Of a stretch of 14,864 bases of DNA, positions 1 to 7,266 are shown in pieces (position 1 is the first letter of the stretch; every line of letters starts with the position of its first letter). The notes under the pieces were generated by a model. It was not told the origin of the DNA, did no database searches, and saw only the letters and a list, made by a program, of their open reading frames with translations. Source of the stretch: an uncultured Prevotella sp. Lineage in GTDB: Bacteria; Bacteroidota; Bacteroidia; Bacteroidales; Bacteroidaceae. The position numbers and the translations under genes were made by a program. The DNA lies in the NCBI GenBank assembly GCA_900770845.1, contig CAAGLS010000033.1:1-14864 (forward strand), written 5' to 3'.

Positions 1-7
1 ACATTTG
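1..7 (+). promoter_or_regulatory. Partial -7 promoter element of the tRNA gene
   Basis: The first seven bases, ACATTTG, fit the last seven positions of the Bacteroidota -7 box TAnnTTTG. The leading T would lie just outside the window. The element ends 10 nt before the mature tRNA 5' end, a reasonable distance for a short 5' leader. The -33 element is not visible, so this is tentative. Confidence 0.35.
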
Positions 8-17
8 TTTTTCTTTC

Positions 18-90
18 GCGGCAATAGCTCAGTTGGTAGAGCGCGACCTTGCCAAGGTCGAGGTCGCGGGTCCGAGTCCCGTTTGCCGCT
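18..90 (+). tRNA. tRNA-Gly (anticodon GCC)
   Basis: The 73-nt sequence folds as a full cloverleaf. The acceptor stem pairs 18-24 (GCGGCAA) with 83-89 (TTGCCGC), with discriminator T90. The anticodon stem pairs 44-48 with 56-60 around the loop TTGCCAA, which puts anticodon GCC at 51-53 and reads GGC/GGT glycine codons. The T stem pairs 66-70 with 78-82 (one G-T pair) around a 7-nt loop. The 3' CCA is not encoded and must be added after transcription. A run of T then C follows directly (91-102), with no stable hairpin. Confidence 0.96.
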
Positions 91-132
91 CTTTTTCCCC
101 CCACCTAAATTATTAAAGGAAAATACGCTTCA

Positions 133-681
133 ATGAATTTATATATAAGATACTTTGACAGAGAGACTTTAGTCAATAACGTTGACGAAGCCATCGATTT
201 TCTTCGTTCCATTCAGGAGATTCCAATGACACCGGAACTTGAGGCCGAGATCCGCGAGTATGCGGCCAGCGATGTCTTGTTCCCCCGCCGCTATAAGGTG
301 CGTCCGCGCATCTATTTCATCATCATCAAGACCACAGCCGCCACAATGCAGGACTTCAAGGAGAAGAAAGCCCTCCGCCCCACGGGCGAAGGCGGCACCA
401 ACCGCAGGGAGTTGGCAGCAAGCGCCTCCAACCGCCTCGGCGAGTTCAAGCCCGGATGGTATGAGGGAGAGCTCAACTTCAAGCGCGTGGTGCTGATTCC
501 CGCCACCAACAAGCACGAATATCGCGACACGAAGTTTGTGGCAAGGGTCAAGGCCAACTCCGGCCAGGACTGCTACGACCGCATTGTGGACCACCTGCAT
601 GGCATGGTGGACCCCCGCAGCCAGTTCCCCTCAGCCAAAGGGAAGAACTTCCATTACAAATTCCTTGGACTTTGGAAATAA
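133..681 (+). CDS. Conserved-looking protein of unknown function
   Basis: This encodes a 182-residue protein I do not recognise. It has no signal peptide and no membrane segment, so it is probably cytoplasmic. It is rich in charged residues, with a hydrophobic strand near residues 59-67 (RIYFIIIKT) and a lysine-rich end (FPSAKGKNFHYKF). The base composition matches the downstream genes, and the frame stays open to within 21 nt of ssb. This suggests a real gene, first in an operon with ssb, gldE and the phosphopantetheinyl transferase. AAAGGAAAA lies about 10 nt before the ATG at 133 and may help initiation. The neighbourhood suggests nothing specific beyond possible co-expression with the single-strand binding protein. 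Confidence 0.75.
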   Translation: MNLYIRYFDRETLVNNVDEAIDFLRSIQEIPMTPELEAEIREYAASDVLFPRRYKVRPRIYFIIIKTTAATMQDFKEKKALRPTGEGGTNRRELAASASNRLGEFKPGWYEGELNFKRVVLIPATNKHEYRDTKFVARVKANSGQDCYDRIVDHLHGMVDPRSQFPSAKGKNFHYKFLGLWK

Positions 682-702
682 CTTGTTCTGATAGAGATTG
701 CA

Positions 703-1113
703 ATGAATAAGGTAATGTTGATTGGCAATGTGGGCCAGGAGCCCGATGTCCACTACTACGGTGCCGACCAGGCGCGCGCAGAGGTGAGGCTGGCCACGAC
801 TGAGCGAGGCTACAAGCTGCCCAACGGCACCGAGGTGCCCGCGCGCACCGACTGGCACACGCTGCTTTTCTTCGGCAATCTGGCCAAGACCGTAGAGCAC
901 TATGTGCACAAAGGCGACAAGCTATACGTGGAGGGGCGTCTGCGCTACTCTGTCTACAACGACAAGTTGGGGCAACGGCGCAACGTGACGGAGATTCTCG
1001 TAGGCTCCATGGAGATGCTCTCGCCCAGACCCCAGCAGCCAGCCGCAACCCCCGCGGCACGACCATCACAGCCCGAGGCCAATGAGACCAAGCCCAATCA
1101 GCTGCCATTTTAA
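703..1113 (+). CDS. ssb: Single-stranded DNA-binding protein
   Basis: This encodes a 136-residue SSB that coats single-stranded DNA in replication, recombination and repair. The N-terminal OB fold spans about residues 1-104. It starts MNKVMLIGNVG, has the conserved aromatic at W51 in the DWH motif, and carries YVEGRLRYSVYND at 75-87 as in bacterial SSBs. Residues 107-130 are a short proline/alanine/glutamine linker. The C-terminus is QLPF: the final proline and phenylalanine that dock SSB partners are present, but the usual run of acidic residues before them is missing (NETKPNQLPF). It lies 21 nt after the upstream gene and 8 nt before gldE, so it is probably co-transcribed. The ATG at 703 gives the standard N-terminus of the family. 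Confidence 0.95.
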   Translation: MNKVMLIGNVGQEPDVHYYGADQARAEVRLATTERGYKLPNGTEVPARTDWHTLLFFGNLAKTVEHYVHKGDKLYVEGRLRYSVYNDKLGQRRNVTEILVGSMEMLSPRPQQPAATPAARPSQPEANETKPNQLPF

Positions 1114-1121
1114 CGGTATAT

Positions 1122-2465
1122 ATGATTTCCACCTTATTAGATATCAACTTAGGAGCCTTGATAGAGATACACCCTATCACGGCTTCTGTGCTATTTGCGG
1201 CAATTCTCGCCTTGGCACTGCTGCTCATGTCGGGATTTGCCAGCGGCTCTGAGATAGCCTTCTTCAGCCTCTCGCCCGACGACATCAACCAACTCGACCC
1301 GGAAAAGAGCGAGACCGACGCAAAAATCCAAAAGCTCAGGGACGACAGCGAGCGCACACTGGCCACCATCCTCATCACCAACAACTTTGTCAACGTGATG
1401 ATCATCATGTTGTGCAACTACGTCTTCGGCCAAATGGTGACTTTCAAGGAAGCCTGGCTGCAGTTTCTCTGCATCACAGTCCTGCTGACCTTCCTGTTGC
1501 TGCTCTTCGGCGAGATCATGCCCAAAGTGTACAGCCGCCAGAATCCGCTGCGCTTCTGCCGCAGGGTCGTGGGCGGCATCCTCATCCTGCGCAAACTGTT
1601 CTGGCCTTTGGAGACCATCCTGATGCGCAGCGGCACGCTGGCTGAGAAAGCCATTCCGAAAGAGAACCGCCAGCTAAGCGTGGACGACTTGGAGCAGGCC
1701 CTTGAACTCACAGACAAGGATGAGATCAAGGACGAGCAAAGTATGCTCAAGGGCATCATACGCTTCGGCGATGAGACGGCCAAGGAAATCATGACCAGCC
1801 GACAGGACATCGTCGACATCAACATCAAGAGCACGTTTGCAGATGTGCTGAAATGCATCGTGGAGAACAACTACAGCCGCATCCCGGTATATCAGGACAA
1901 CGAGGACAACATCCGTGGCGTGCTATACATCAAGGACCTCCTGCCCTATCTGCAGCAAAAGGGCGCGTTCAGATGGCAGAGCCTCATCAGACCTCCCTAC
2001 TTCGTTCCCGAGACGAAGAAGATAGACGACCTGCTCCGCGAGTTCCAGGACAACAAAGTGCACATTGCCATCGTGGTCGACGAGTTTGGCGGCACGAGCG
2101 GCATCGTGACCATGGAGGACATCTTGGAGGAGATAGTGGGCGAAATCAACGACGAATACGACGATGAGGAGAAGACCTACACCAAACTCAACTACAACAC
2201 CTACGTCTTCGAGGGCAAGACGCTGTTGAGCGACTTCTGCCGCATCCTGAACGTGGACAGCGACGAGTTTGAGGACGTGGAAGGCGACGCAGACACACTG
2301 GCCGGCCTGCTGTTGGAAATCAAGGGCGACTTCCCCAGCATCCATGAGAAGATCGACTACAAGCGATACACCTTCGAGGTGGCAAAGATAGAGGAGAGAA
2401 GAATCAGCCGGGTGAAAGTGATCGTACACGACAAACCTACCAACGATGCCTCTGACAAGGATTGA
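1122..2465 (+). CDS. gldE: GldE-like CNNM/CBS/CorC-domain membrane protein
   Basis: This 447-residue inner membrane protein has the layout of GldE and the HlyC/CorC group. An N-terminal CNNM (DUF21) domain has hydrophobic segments near 20-40, 82-103, 114-131 and 149-168 and the motif GSEIAFFSL at 42-50. Two CBS domains follow at about 222-275 and 293-343 (VDEFGGTSGIVTMED at 319-333). A CorC_HlyC domain spans about 350-436. CNNM proteins are linked to divalent cation transport, and CBS pairs bind adenine nucleotides. In Flavobacterium, GldE is needed with GldD for gliding, but relatives occur in non-gliding Bacteroidales, where the role is less clear. It sits between ssb and the phosphopantetheinyl transferase and overlaps the latter by 20 nt, suggesting coupled translation. 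The assignment rests on domain order and this phylum-typical neighbourhood. Confidence 0.9.
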   Translation: MISTLLDINLGALIEIHPITASVLFAAILALALLLMSGFASGSEIAFFSLSPDDINQLDPEKSETDAKIQKLRDDSERTLATILITNNFVNVMIIMLCNYVFGQMVTFKEAWLQFLCITVLLTFLLLLFGEIMPKVYSRQNPLRFCRRVVGGILILRKLFWPLETILMRSGTLAEKAIPKENRQLSVDDLEQALELTDKDEIKDEQSMLKGIIRFGDETAKEIMTSRQDIVDINIKSTFADVLKCIVENNYSRIPVYQDNEDNIRGVLYIKDLLPYLQQKGAFRWQSLIRPPYFVPETKKIDDLLREFQDNKVHIAIVVDEFGGTSGIVTMEDILEEIVGEINDEYDDEEKTYTKLNYNTYVFEGKTLLSDFCRILNVDSDEFEDVEGDADTLAGLLLEIKGDFPSIHEKIDYKRYTFEVAKIEERRISRVKVIVHDKPTNDASDKD

Positions 2466-3063
2466 CCGAATAGACAGCCACACGCAGTTGGCACTATGGA
2501 AGATGGATGAGGGCGAGGACCAATTGCTTTCGCGCTACCCCTACATGGCGTCGCCCTTGGCCAGCATCAAGAGTGAGACGCGCCGCAGGGAGCGGCTCAC
2601 GGTCTGCGCGCTCCTTGAAGCGCTCACGGGGAACGGGCAACCACAAATCGGACACGACGAAAGCGGCAAGCCAGCCATCGACAACGGCTCGATAAGCATC
2701 AGCCACACACGCGGCTACTGCGCCCTGCTCTACTCTCCCGAGGCGGGCCGCCGCTTGGGCATCGACATAGAATGGACAAGCAACCGTGTGGAGCGCGTCA
2801 CGTCCTACTTCATGCGCGACGACGAGGAGGCGGCCTCGCTGGCCGACAAGCTCCTCAATTGGAGCGCAAAGGAAACCTGCTACAAATACTTCTCTGAACA
2901 AGACCTCAAATATTTTGAAATGAGGGTGACACGCAAAGACGGCCACACGCTTCTTGTGGAGAATCTTAAAGCTCCAGCCCAACTGAGTGTGGGCTTTATG
3001 ATGGACGACAAATTCGTGCTCACTTGGTCGAGAGTGTGCAGTTTTTCAAAAAAAATAAGTTAA
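2446..3063 (+). CDS. 4'-phosphopantetheinyl transferase, Sfp type
   Basis: This 205-residue cytoplasmic enzyme belongs to the family that moves the phosphopantetheine arm of CoA onto a serine of a carrier protein. Both hallmark motifs are present: GIDIE at 105-109 (metal ligands D107 and E109) and NWSAKETCYKY at 138-148 (E143 and K147 in the W(S/T)xKE(A/S)xxK pattern). ISISHTRGY at 83-91 is the usual substrate-binding strand with its histidine. The length suits the compact Bacteroidota members. The chosen ATG at 2446 overlaps the gldE end by 20 nt and gives an MPL start that I recall as typical of relatives; the next in-frame ATG (2503) would remove the N-terminal strand. No carrier protein or polyketide genes are nearby, so fatty-acid ACP is the likely substrate, though this is inference. 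Confidence 0.92.
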   Translation: MPLTRIDRIDSHTQLALWKMDEGEDQLLSRYPYMASPLASIKSETRRRERLTVCALLEALTGNGQPQIGHDESGKPAIDNGSISISHTRGYCALLYSPEAGRRLGIDIEWTSNRVERVTSYFMRDDEEAASLADKLLNWSAKETCYKYFSEQDLKYFEMRVTRKDGHTLLVENLKAPAQLSVGFMMDDKFVLTWSRVCSFSKKIS

Positions 3064-3108
3064 ATTCACCTTTTCAGCGCATTCTTTTAAAGTTTTTTAG
3101 CTCAAAAC

Positions 3109-3139
3109 TTGGGCGTGAATTATTTTTTTCGTAATTTTG
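3109..3139 (+). promoter_or_regulatory. Bacteroidota-type promoter of the gldB-like gene
   Basis: TAATTTTG at 3132-3139 matches the -7 consensus TAnnTTTG. TTGG at 3109-3112 can serve as the -33 element, with a 19-bp spacer. Transcription should start near 3144-3146. This lies downstream of the ATG at 3141 and upstream of the GTG at 3162, so the promoter decides the start codon of the next gene. Confidence 0.65.
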
Positions 3140-3161
3140 CATGGCTTCTAAAAGGAATACG

Positions 3162-3968
3162 GTGAAAAAAATCTACTCAATCATCCTCCTGATGCTCGCC
3201 ATATCCAGTTTGGCGTCTTGCGACTGGAAATTCAAACTAACAGGCGAGGAAGACGATCCTGACCGAATTGAGATTCAGCGTTATGATCGTTTGGAGAGCC
3301 GTTATCTGAGCACGGGAGACTTCTCGGCCCTGCAGCAGATGAACACCATCTATCCCGTGGAGACCCGCACACTGGTTGAGGATGTGCTTCAACTTGGCGC
3401 AGTCACCGACTCGCACATCAACAACCGATTCCTGAGTTTCTTCCAGGATTCCACACTTCAGAACATCATCTCCGACGCAGAAGCCCAATACGCCAACATG
3501 GACGACTTGAACGACATGCTCTCCAACTCGTTCATCAAGTTGCGCGAATTGCTGCCCGATGTCGCCAAGCCTGTGGTCTACGCCCAAATTGGAGCCTTGG
3601 ACCAAAGCATCATCGTTGGCGACAAGATGATTGGCGTGAGCCTCGACAAGTATTTGGGCAAGGACTATCCTGTTTACAGCCGATTCTACACCGCCCAACA
3701 GCGCGAGACCATGGAGCGGAAATACATTGTTCCCGACTGCCTCACGTTCTATCTGTTGAGCCTCTACCCCATGAAGGACCACGACCAGCGGCCCCAGCTT
3801 GAGCGCGACCTGCACGTGGGCAAGGTGATGTGGACGGTGAACAAGGTCCTGCCCCACCCTGCCTTCAACGGAAGATACATCAAGATGGTGGACCGCTACA
3901 TGAAGCGCCATAAGAACGTTACTGTGGAGCAATTGCTCAAGAGCAACGACTACTCACAATTCAAATAG
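3162..3968 (+). CDS. gldB: GldB-like lipoprotein
   Basis: The protein has 268 residues from a GTG start. It has a lipoprotein signal peptide with lipobox LASC, putting the lipidated cysteine at residue 20. The rest resembles GldB, a lipoprotein required for gliding in Flavobacterium. Matching features are the early IEIQRYDRLE strand, a long helical middle, and GVSLDKYLGKDYPVY at about 158-172, followed by the PDCLTFYL stretch. No HExxH-type motif is visible. Gliding itself is not expected in this lineage, so the real role is unknown; its neighbour gldE shows that gld homologues cluster here. I prefer GTG 3162 over ATG 3141: the -7 box ends at 3139, so the ATG would precede the transcript, while AAAGG lies 7 nt before the GTG. 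The 3' end overlaps the convergent radical SAM gene by 19 nt. Confidence 0.78.
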   Translation: MKKIYSIILLMLAISSLASCDWKFKLTGEEDDPDRIEIQRYDRLESRYLSTGDFSALQQMNTIYPVETRTLVEDVLQLGAVTDSHINNRFLSFFQDSTLQNIISDAEAQYANMDDLNDMLSNSFIKLRELLPDVAKPVVYAQIGALDQSIIVGDKMIGVSLDKYLGKDYPVYSRFYTAQQRETMERKYIVPDCLTFYLLSLYPMKDHDQRPQLERDLHVGKVMWTVNKVLPHPAFNGRYIKMVDRYMKRHKNVTVEQLLKSNDYSQFK

Positions 3969-4867
3969 CAATCCCCCTGCCTATAACCGTTGTCATTCAT
4001 ATAGGCTTGGAGACGGCGGGCAACCTCATTGGCTTTCAAGCCCCAACGGGGAGCCAGCAGGTGTGAGCCTGGGCTCGTGCTGACGATGCGCTCTATCACG
4101 ATGTCGGGACGCAAGCGGCGCAGGTATTCAGCAACCAACCGGACATAACCCTCTGCGTCGAACAGGGGAAAGGGACTCTTTGCATAGAGACAGGCGAGCC
4201 TCGTGCCACGGATGACCTGCAGTTGATGGATTTTCAGGATGTCGACATCGAGCGTGGAAACCGTCCCGGCCTGTCCTAACATGTCCTCACGGCTCTCGCC
4301 GGGCAAGCCCAAGATGACGTGGGCACCTGTGGGGATGCCACGCTGGCGCGTCGCCGTGAGTGCCCTCCGCGAACATTCGTGGGTGTGGCAGCGGTTCACC
4401 AACGCCAAAGTCCTGTCGAGCACCGACTCCAAGCCATACTCCACCTCCACATGCGCCTGCCGATTGAGCAGCTCAAGATAGTCCAACTTCTCCTCATCCA
4501 CGCAATCCGGCCTCGTGGCTATCACCAGGCCCTCCACTCCCTCCACGTCGAGTGCCTCGCCGTAGAGGGCCTTCAGCCGCTCCAAGGGTGCGTAGGTGTT
4601 GCTGAAAGCTTGGAAATAAGCCAAATAATGTCCTTGGATTCCCTTATGCGCAAAAAAGCGCTTCCCCTCCTCCAACTGTTGGCGGATGGTTTTGCCCGAG
4701 GAACAATAAGGGGGATTGAACGACGCATTGTCGCAGAAGACGCAGCCGCCCCGTCCCTTTGAGCCATCACGGTTGGGACAGGTGAAGCCCGCGTCGAGGG
4801 CTATCTTCTGCACCCTATGTCCAAACGTCCTTTCGGACCACGAAGCATAATCGTTGTAGAAAAACAT
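3950..4867 (-). CDS. Radical SAM protein, TIGR01212/YhcC family
   Basis: This 305-residue protein carries a radical SAM core related to the Elp3/MiaB group. The iron-sulfur cysteines fall in the family pattern CPNRDGSKGRGGCVFC, at C30, C42 and C45; the long first spacing is what marks TIGR01212 (E. coli YhcC type). Other family traits are IATRPDCVD, VEYGLESV with NRCHTHE, HVILGLPGES and IHQLQVIRGT. The reaction is unknown; a tRNA or other modification role has been guessed from the Elp3-like fold. The full family length is present. The ATG at 4867 gives the family's usual N-terminus, with the aromatic residues that precede FGHRVQKIALDAGFTCPN. It runs opposite to its neighbours, overlaps the end of gldB by 19 nt and diverges from the peptidase gene across 77 nt. 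Confidence 0.9.
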   Translation of the reverse strand: MFFYNDYASWSERTFGHRVQKIALDAGFTCPNRDGSKGRGGCVFCDNASFNPPYCSSGKTIRQQLEEGKRFFAHKGIQGHYLAYFQAFSNTYAPLERLKALYGEALDVEGVEGLVIATRPDCVDEEKLDYLELLNRQAHVEVEYGLESVLDRTLALVNRCHTHECSRRALTATRQRGIPTGAHVILGLPGESREDMLGQAGTVSTLDVDILKIHQLQVIRGTRLACLYAKSPFPLFDAEGYVRLVAEYLRRLRPDIVIERIVSTSPGSHLLAPRWGLKANEVARRLQAYMNDNGYRQGDCYLNCE

Positions 4868-4888
4868 CTTTTATTGCAAAGTTTATGG

Positions 4889-4896
4889 CAAAAATA
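4889..4896 (-). promoter_or_regulatory. Candidate -7 box for the radical SAM gene
   Basis: Read leftward, the bases are TATTTTTG, a match to TAnnTTTG. The start codon is about 21 nt downstream. No good -33 box lies at the right distance. It sits almost back to back with the rightward box at 4910-4917, so the two divergent promoters overlap. Confidence 0.4.
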
Positions 4897-4909
4897 AGGA
4901 AAGTTTTTG

Positions 4910-4917
4910 TAATTTTG
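4910..4917 (+). promoter_or_regulatory. -7 box for the dipeptidyl peptidase gene
   Basis: TAATTTTG matches TAnnTTTG, with the ATG 27 nt beyond its end. This gives a leader of roughly 20-24 nt without a clear Shine-Dalgarno sequence. A -33 element is not obvious; TTATG at 4883-4887 is the nearest candidate, with a 22-bp gap. Confidence 0.55.
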
Positions 4918-4944
4918 CGATGATATAACGAAAAATCCAATGCA

Positions 4945-7149
4945 ATGAAAAAATTAGCAGTTATGTGTGCGGCAATATTATTGGCAGCATCATCTTCAAA
5001 CGCCCAGGAGAGGATTGGCCTGAAGCAGATCACCGACGGCGAGTTCCGCGCCCAGACCATCTCTGGCATCGACCCGATCCAAGGCACAGACCAATACGCC
5101 CAGATCAAAGAGGGCGGCAAGCAAATCGTGCGTTGCTCCTTCAAATCGGGGGAGGAAACGGGCGTAATCTTCGACGTGGACAACACCCAAGGCGAGAGAA
5201 TCAGTTCGTTTGATGGCTACATCATGTCGCCCGACGGCACGAGGATGCTCATCTGCACCAACCGAAAGCCCATCTACCGCCGAAGCTACAAGGCCGACTT
5301 CTACATCTACACCATCAAGAGCCGCAAGTTGGAGAAGCTCTCCGACGACGGCTCGGAGCAGATTCCCACATGGAGTCCCGACGGACAGCAGGTGGCCTTC
5401 GTACGCGACAACAACATCTACCTGGTGAAACTGCTCTACGACAACGCCCTCTCACAAGTGACCACCGACGGCAAGTTCAACTCCATCATCAACGGACTGC
5501 CCGACTGGGTGAACGAGGAGGAGTTTGGTTTCAACTCGGCGTTGGCGTTCAACGCCGACGGAACGATGCTCTGCTGGATCAAATACGACGAGAGCCAAGT
5601 GAAGACCTACAGCCTGCAACTCTACAAGGGCATGGATCCCGCGAAAGAGCAATACGAGGTCTATCCCGGCGACTACAGCTACAAGTATCCCAAGGCCGGC
5701 GAGGACAACTCCAAGGTGAGCGTGTGGAGCTACGACATCAAGAGCCGCCAGACACGCCAACTGGACATCCCCTTGGATGCCGACGGCTACATTCCGCGGC
5801 TGAAGTCCACATCCGACCCCAACCGCATGATCGTCTACACGATGAACCGCCACCAGGATGTGCTCAACCTCTACGGTGTGGACCCACGCTCCACGGTCAG
5901 CCACCTGCTCATCCGCGAGTCGGTGCCGAAATATGTCAAGGAAGAGGCCATGGGCGGAACTCTCATCGGCAAGCGCCACATCCTGCTGCCATCCGACCGC
6001 GACGGCTACATGCACCTATATATATACGACATGAACGGCCAGCTGCAACGCAAGGTGGGCGACGGCAACTTCGACATAACAGCAGTATATGGCTACGACG
6101 AGGAGAACGGCGATGTGTTCTACCAGGCCGCACTGCCCACTCCCCACGACCGGCAAATCATGGTGGCCCACAAGAACGGGCGCACCGAGCGCCTCTCAGC
6201 CAAGGAGGGATGGAACAGCGCCATCTTCTCGGGCGACTACCAGTATTTCGTCAACACCTGGAGCGACGCCAACACCCCCTACACCTACACCGTATGCAAC
6301 CGCTCGGGCAAGACTCTCTCCACCCGTGTGGACAACAAGGAACTCAAGGAGAAGATTCAGCGATATGGCTGGGCCAAGAAGGAGATGTTCAGCTTCACCA
6401 CGTCGGAAGGCGTGAGGCTCGACGGCTGGATGGTGAAGCCCGCCAACTTCGATGCCTCCAAGAAATATCCCGTCATCATGTTCCAATACAGCGGCCCGGG
6501 CAGCCAGGAAGTGGAGAACTCATGGGCCATAGGCTCGATGGGCAACGGCGGAGCCTACGACATGTACTTGGCCCAACAGGGATTCATCGTGGTGTGTGTG
6601 GACGGACGCGGCACGGGAGGCCGTGGCGCCGAGTTTGAGAAGAGCATCTACCTCACGATGGGCGACAAGGAATCGAAGGACCAGGTGGAGACCGCGCTCT
6701 ATCTGGGCACGCTGCCCTATGTGGACAAGGACAACATCGGCATCTGGGGCTGGAGCTTCGGCGGCTTCAACACGCTGATGAGCATGAGCGAGGGACGCAA
6801 CGTGTTCAAGGCCGGCGTGGCCGTGGCGCCTCCCACCAACTGGCGCTATTACGACTCCGTCTACACCGAACGCTACATGCGCACGCCCAAGGAGAACGCC
6901 AACGGCTACGGCGACAACCCGATAGCACGGGCCGACAAGCTCCACGGCGCACTGCTCATCTGCCACGGCACGGCCGACGACAACGTGCATCCACAAAACT
7001 CGTTTGAGTATGCCGAAGCGTTGGTGCAGGCCGACAAGGACTTCAAGGAGAACTACTACACCAACCGCAACCACAGCATCTTCGGCGCCAACACGCGCAA
7101 CCACCTGCTGCGCCAGATTGCGGAGTGGTTTGAGACCCACCTGAAATAA
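4945..7149 (+). CDS. dpp4: Dipeptidyl peptidase IV (S9 family), secreted
   Basis: This 734-residue serine exopeptidase should remove X-Pro or X-Ala dipeptides from peptide N-termini in the periplasm or at the surface. A signal peptide ends near A20/Q21 (SSSNA|QE). Residues of about 25-480 form the β-propeller and the rest is the α/β-hydrolase. The DPP4 double-glutamate motif is seen as DWVNEEE (187-193), which binds the substrate amino terminus. The oxyanion tyrosine is Y515 in YSGPGSQ. The triad is S604 in GWSFGG, D678 in HGTADDNVH and H710 in NRNHS. The 32-residue Asp-His spacing equals that of human DPP4, and N680 matches its carbonyl-binding asparagine. It stands alone between a divergent neighbour and a terminator-like repeat, so it is probably monocistronic. 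It suits an asaccharolytic or peptide-using lifestyle. Confidence 0.93.
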   Translation: MKKLAVMCAAILLAASSSNAQERIGLKQITDGEFRAQTISGIDPIQGTDQYAQIKEGGKQIVRCSFKSGEETGVIFDVDNTQGERISSFDGYIMSPDGTRMLICTNRKPIYRRSYKADFYIYTIKSRKLEKLSDDGSEQIPTWSPDGQQVAFVRDNNIYLVKLLYDNALSQVTTDGKFNSIINGLPDWVNEEEFGFNSALAFNADGTMLCWIKYDESQVKTYSLQLYKGMDPAKEQYEVYPGDYSYKYPKAGEDNSKVSVWSYDIKSRQTRQLDIPLDADGYIPRLKSTSDPNRMIVYTMNRHQDVLNLYGVDPRSTVSHLLIRESVPKYVKEEAMGGTLIGKRHILLPSDRDGYMHLYIYDMNGQLQRKVGDGNFDITAVYGYDEENGDVFYQAALPTPHDRQIMVAHKNGRTERLSAKEGWNSAIFSGDYQYFVNTWSDANTPYTYTVCNRSGKTLSTRVDNKELKEKIQRYGWAKKEMFSFTTSEGVRLDGWMVKPANFDASKKYPVIMFQYSGPGSQEVENSWAIGSMGNGGAYDMYLAQQGFIVVCVDGRGTGGRGAEFEKSIYLTMGDKESKDQVETALYLGTLPYVDKDNIGIWGWSFGGFNTLMSMSEGRNVFKAGVAVAPPTNWRYYDSVYTERYMRTPKENANGYGDNPIARADKLHGALLICHGTADDNVHPQNSFEYAEALVQADKDFKENYYTNRNHSIFGANTRNHLLRQIAEWFETHLK

Positions 7150-7195
7150 GCCAGCCGCCCATTTACGCGCAGCGAAAACACCATACTGTCTACAC

Positions 7196-7241
7196 ACACC
7201 GGGTACATCCACATCGCTATGATTGTGGATGTACCCGGTGT
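7196..7241. terminator. 18-bp inverted repeat between convergent genes
   Basis: Positions 7196-7213 and 7224-7241 are perfect reverse complements (18 bp, beginning ACACCGGGTACATCC) around a 10-nt loop. The repeat lies between the stops of the rightward peptidase (7149) and the leftward TPR gene (7267), so it could serve both. Neither side has a T run, so it is not a standard intrinsic terminator. It may instead act as an mRNA 3'-end stabiliser. Confidence 0.6.
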
Positions 7242-7266
7242 CGTATTGTGGAGAAAGACATGATGA

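Noticed and set aside
548..1417. Leftward frame across ssb and gldE (289 codons)
   Set aside because: It is antisense to two clear genes, with Arg/Ser/Cys-rich text, and has no start context.
3141..3161. ATG at 3141 as start of the GldB-like gene
   Set aside because: The -7 box ends at 3139, so the transcript would begin after this codon; GTG 3162 has better context.
4319..4762. Rightward frame inside the radical SAM gene
   Set aside because: Antisense to a strongly supported gene with intact cysteine motif.
5370..6638. Long rightward frame inside the peptidase gene (422 codons)
   Set aside because: It lies within the well-supported DPP4 frame, has a composition skewed by that gene's codon usage (many Arg, Pro, Gln) and no protein-like features.
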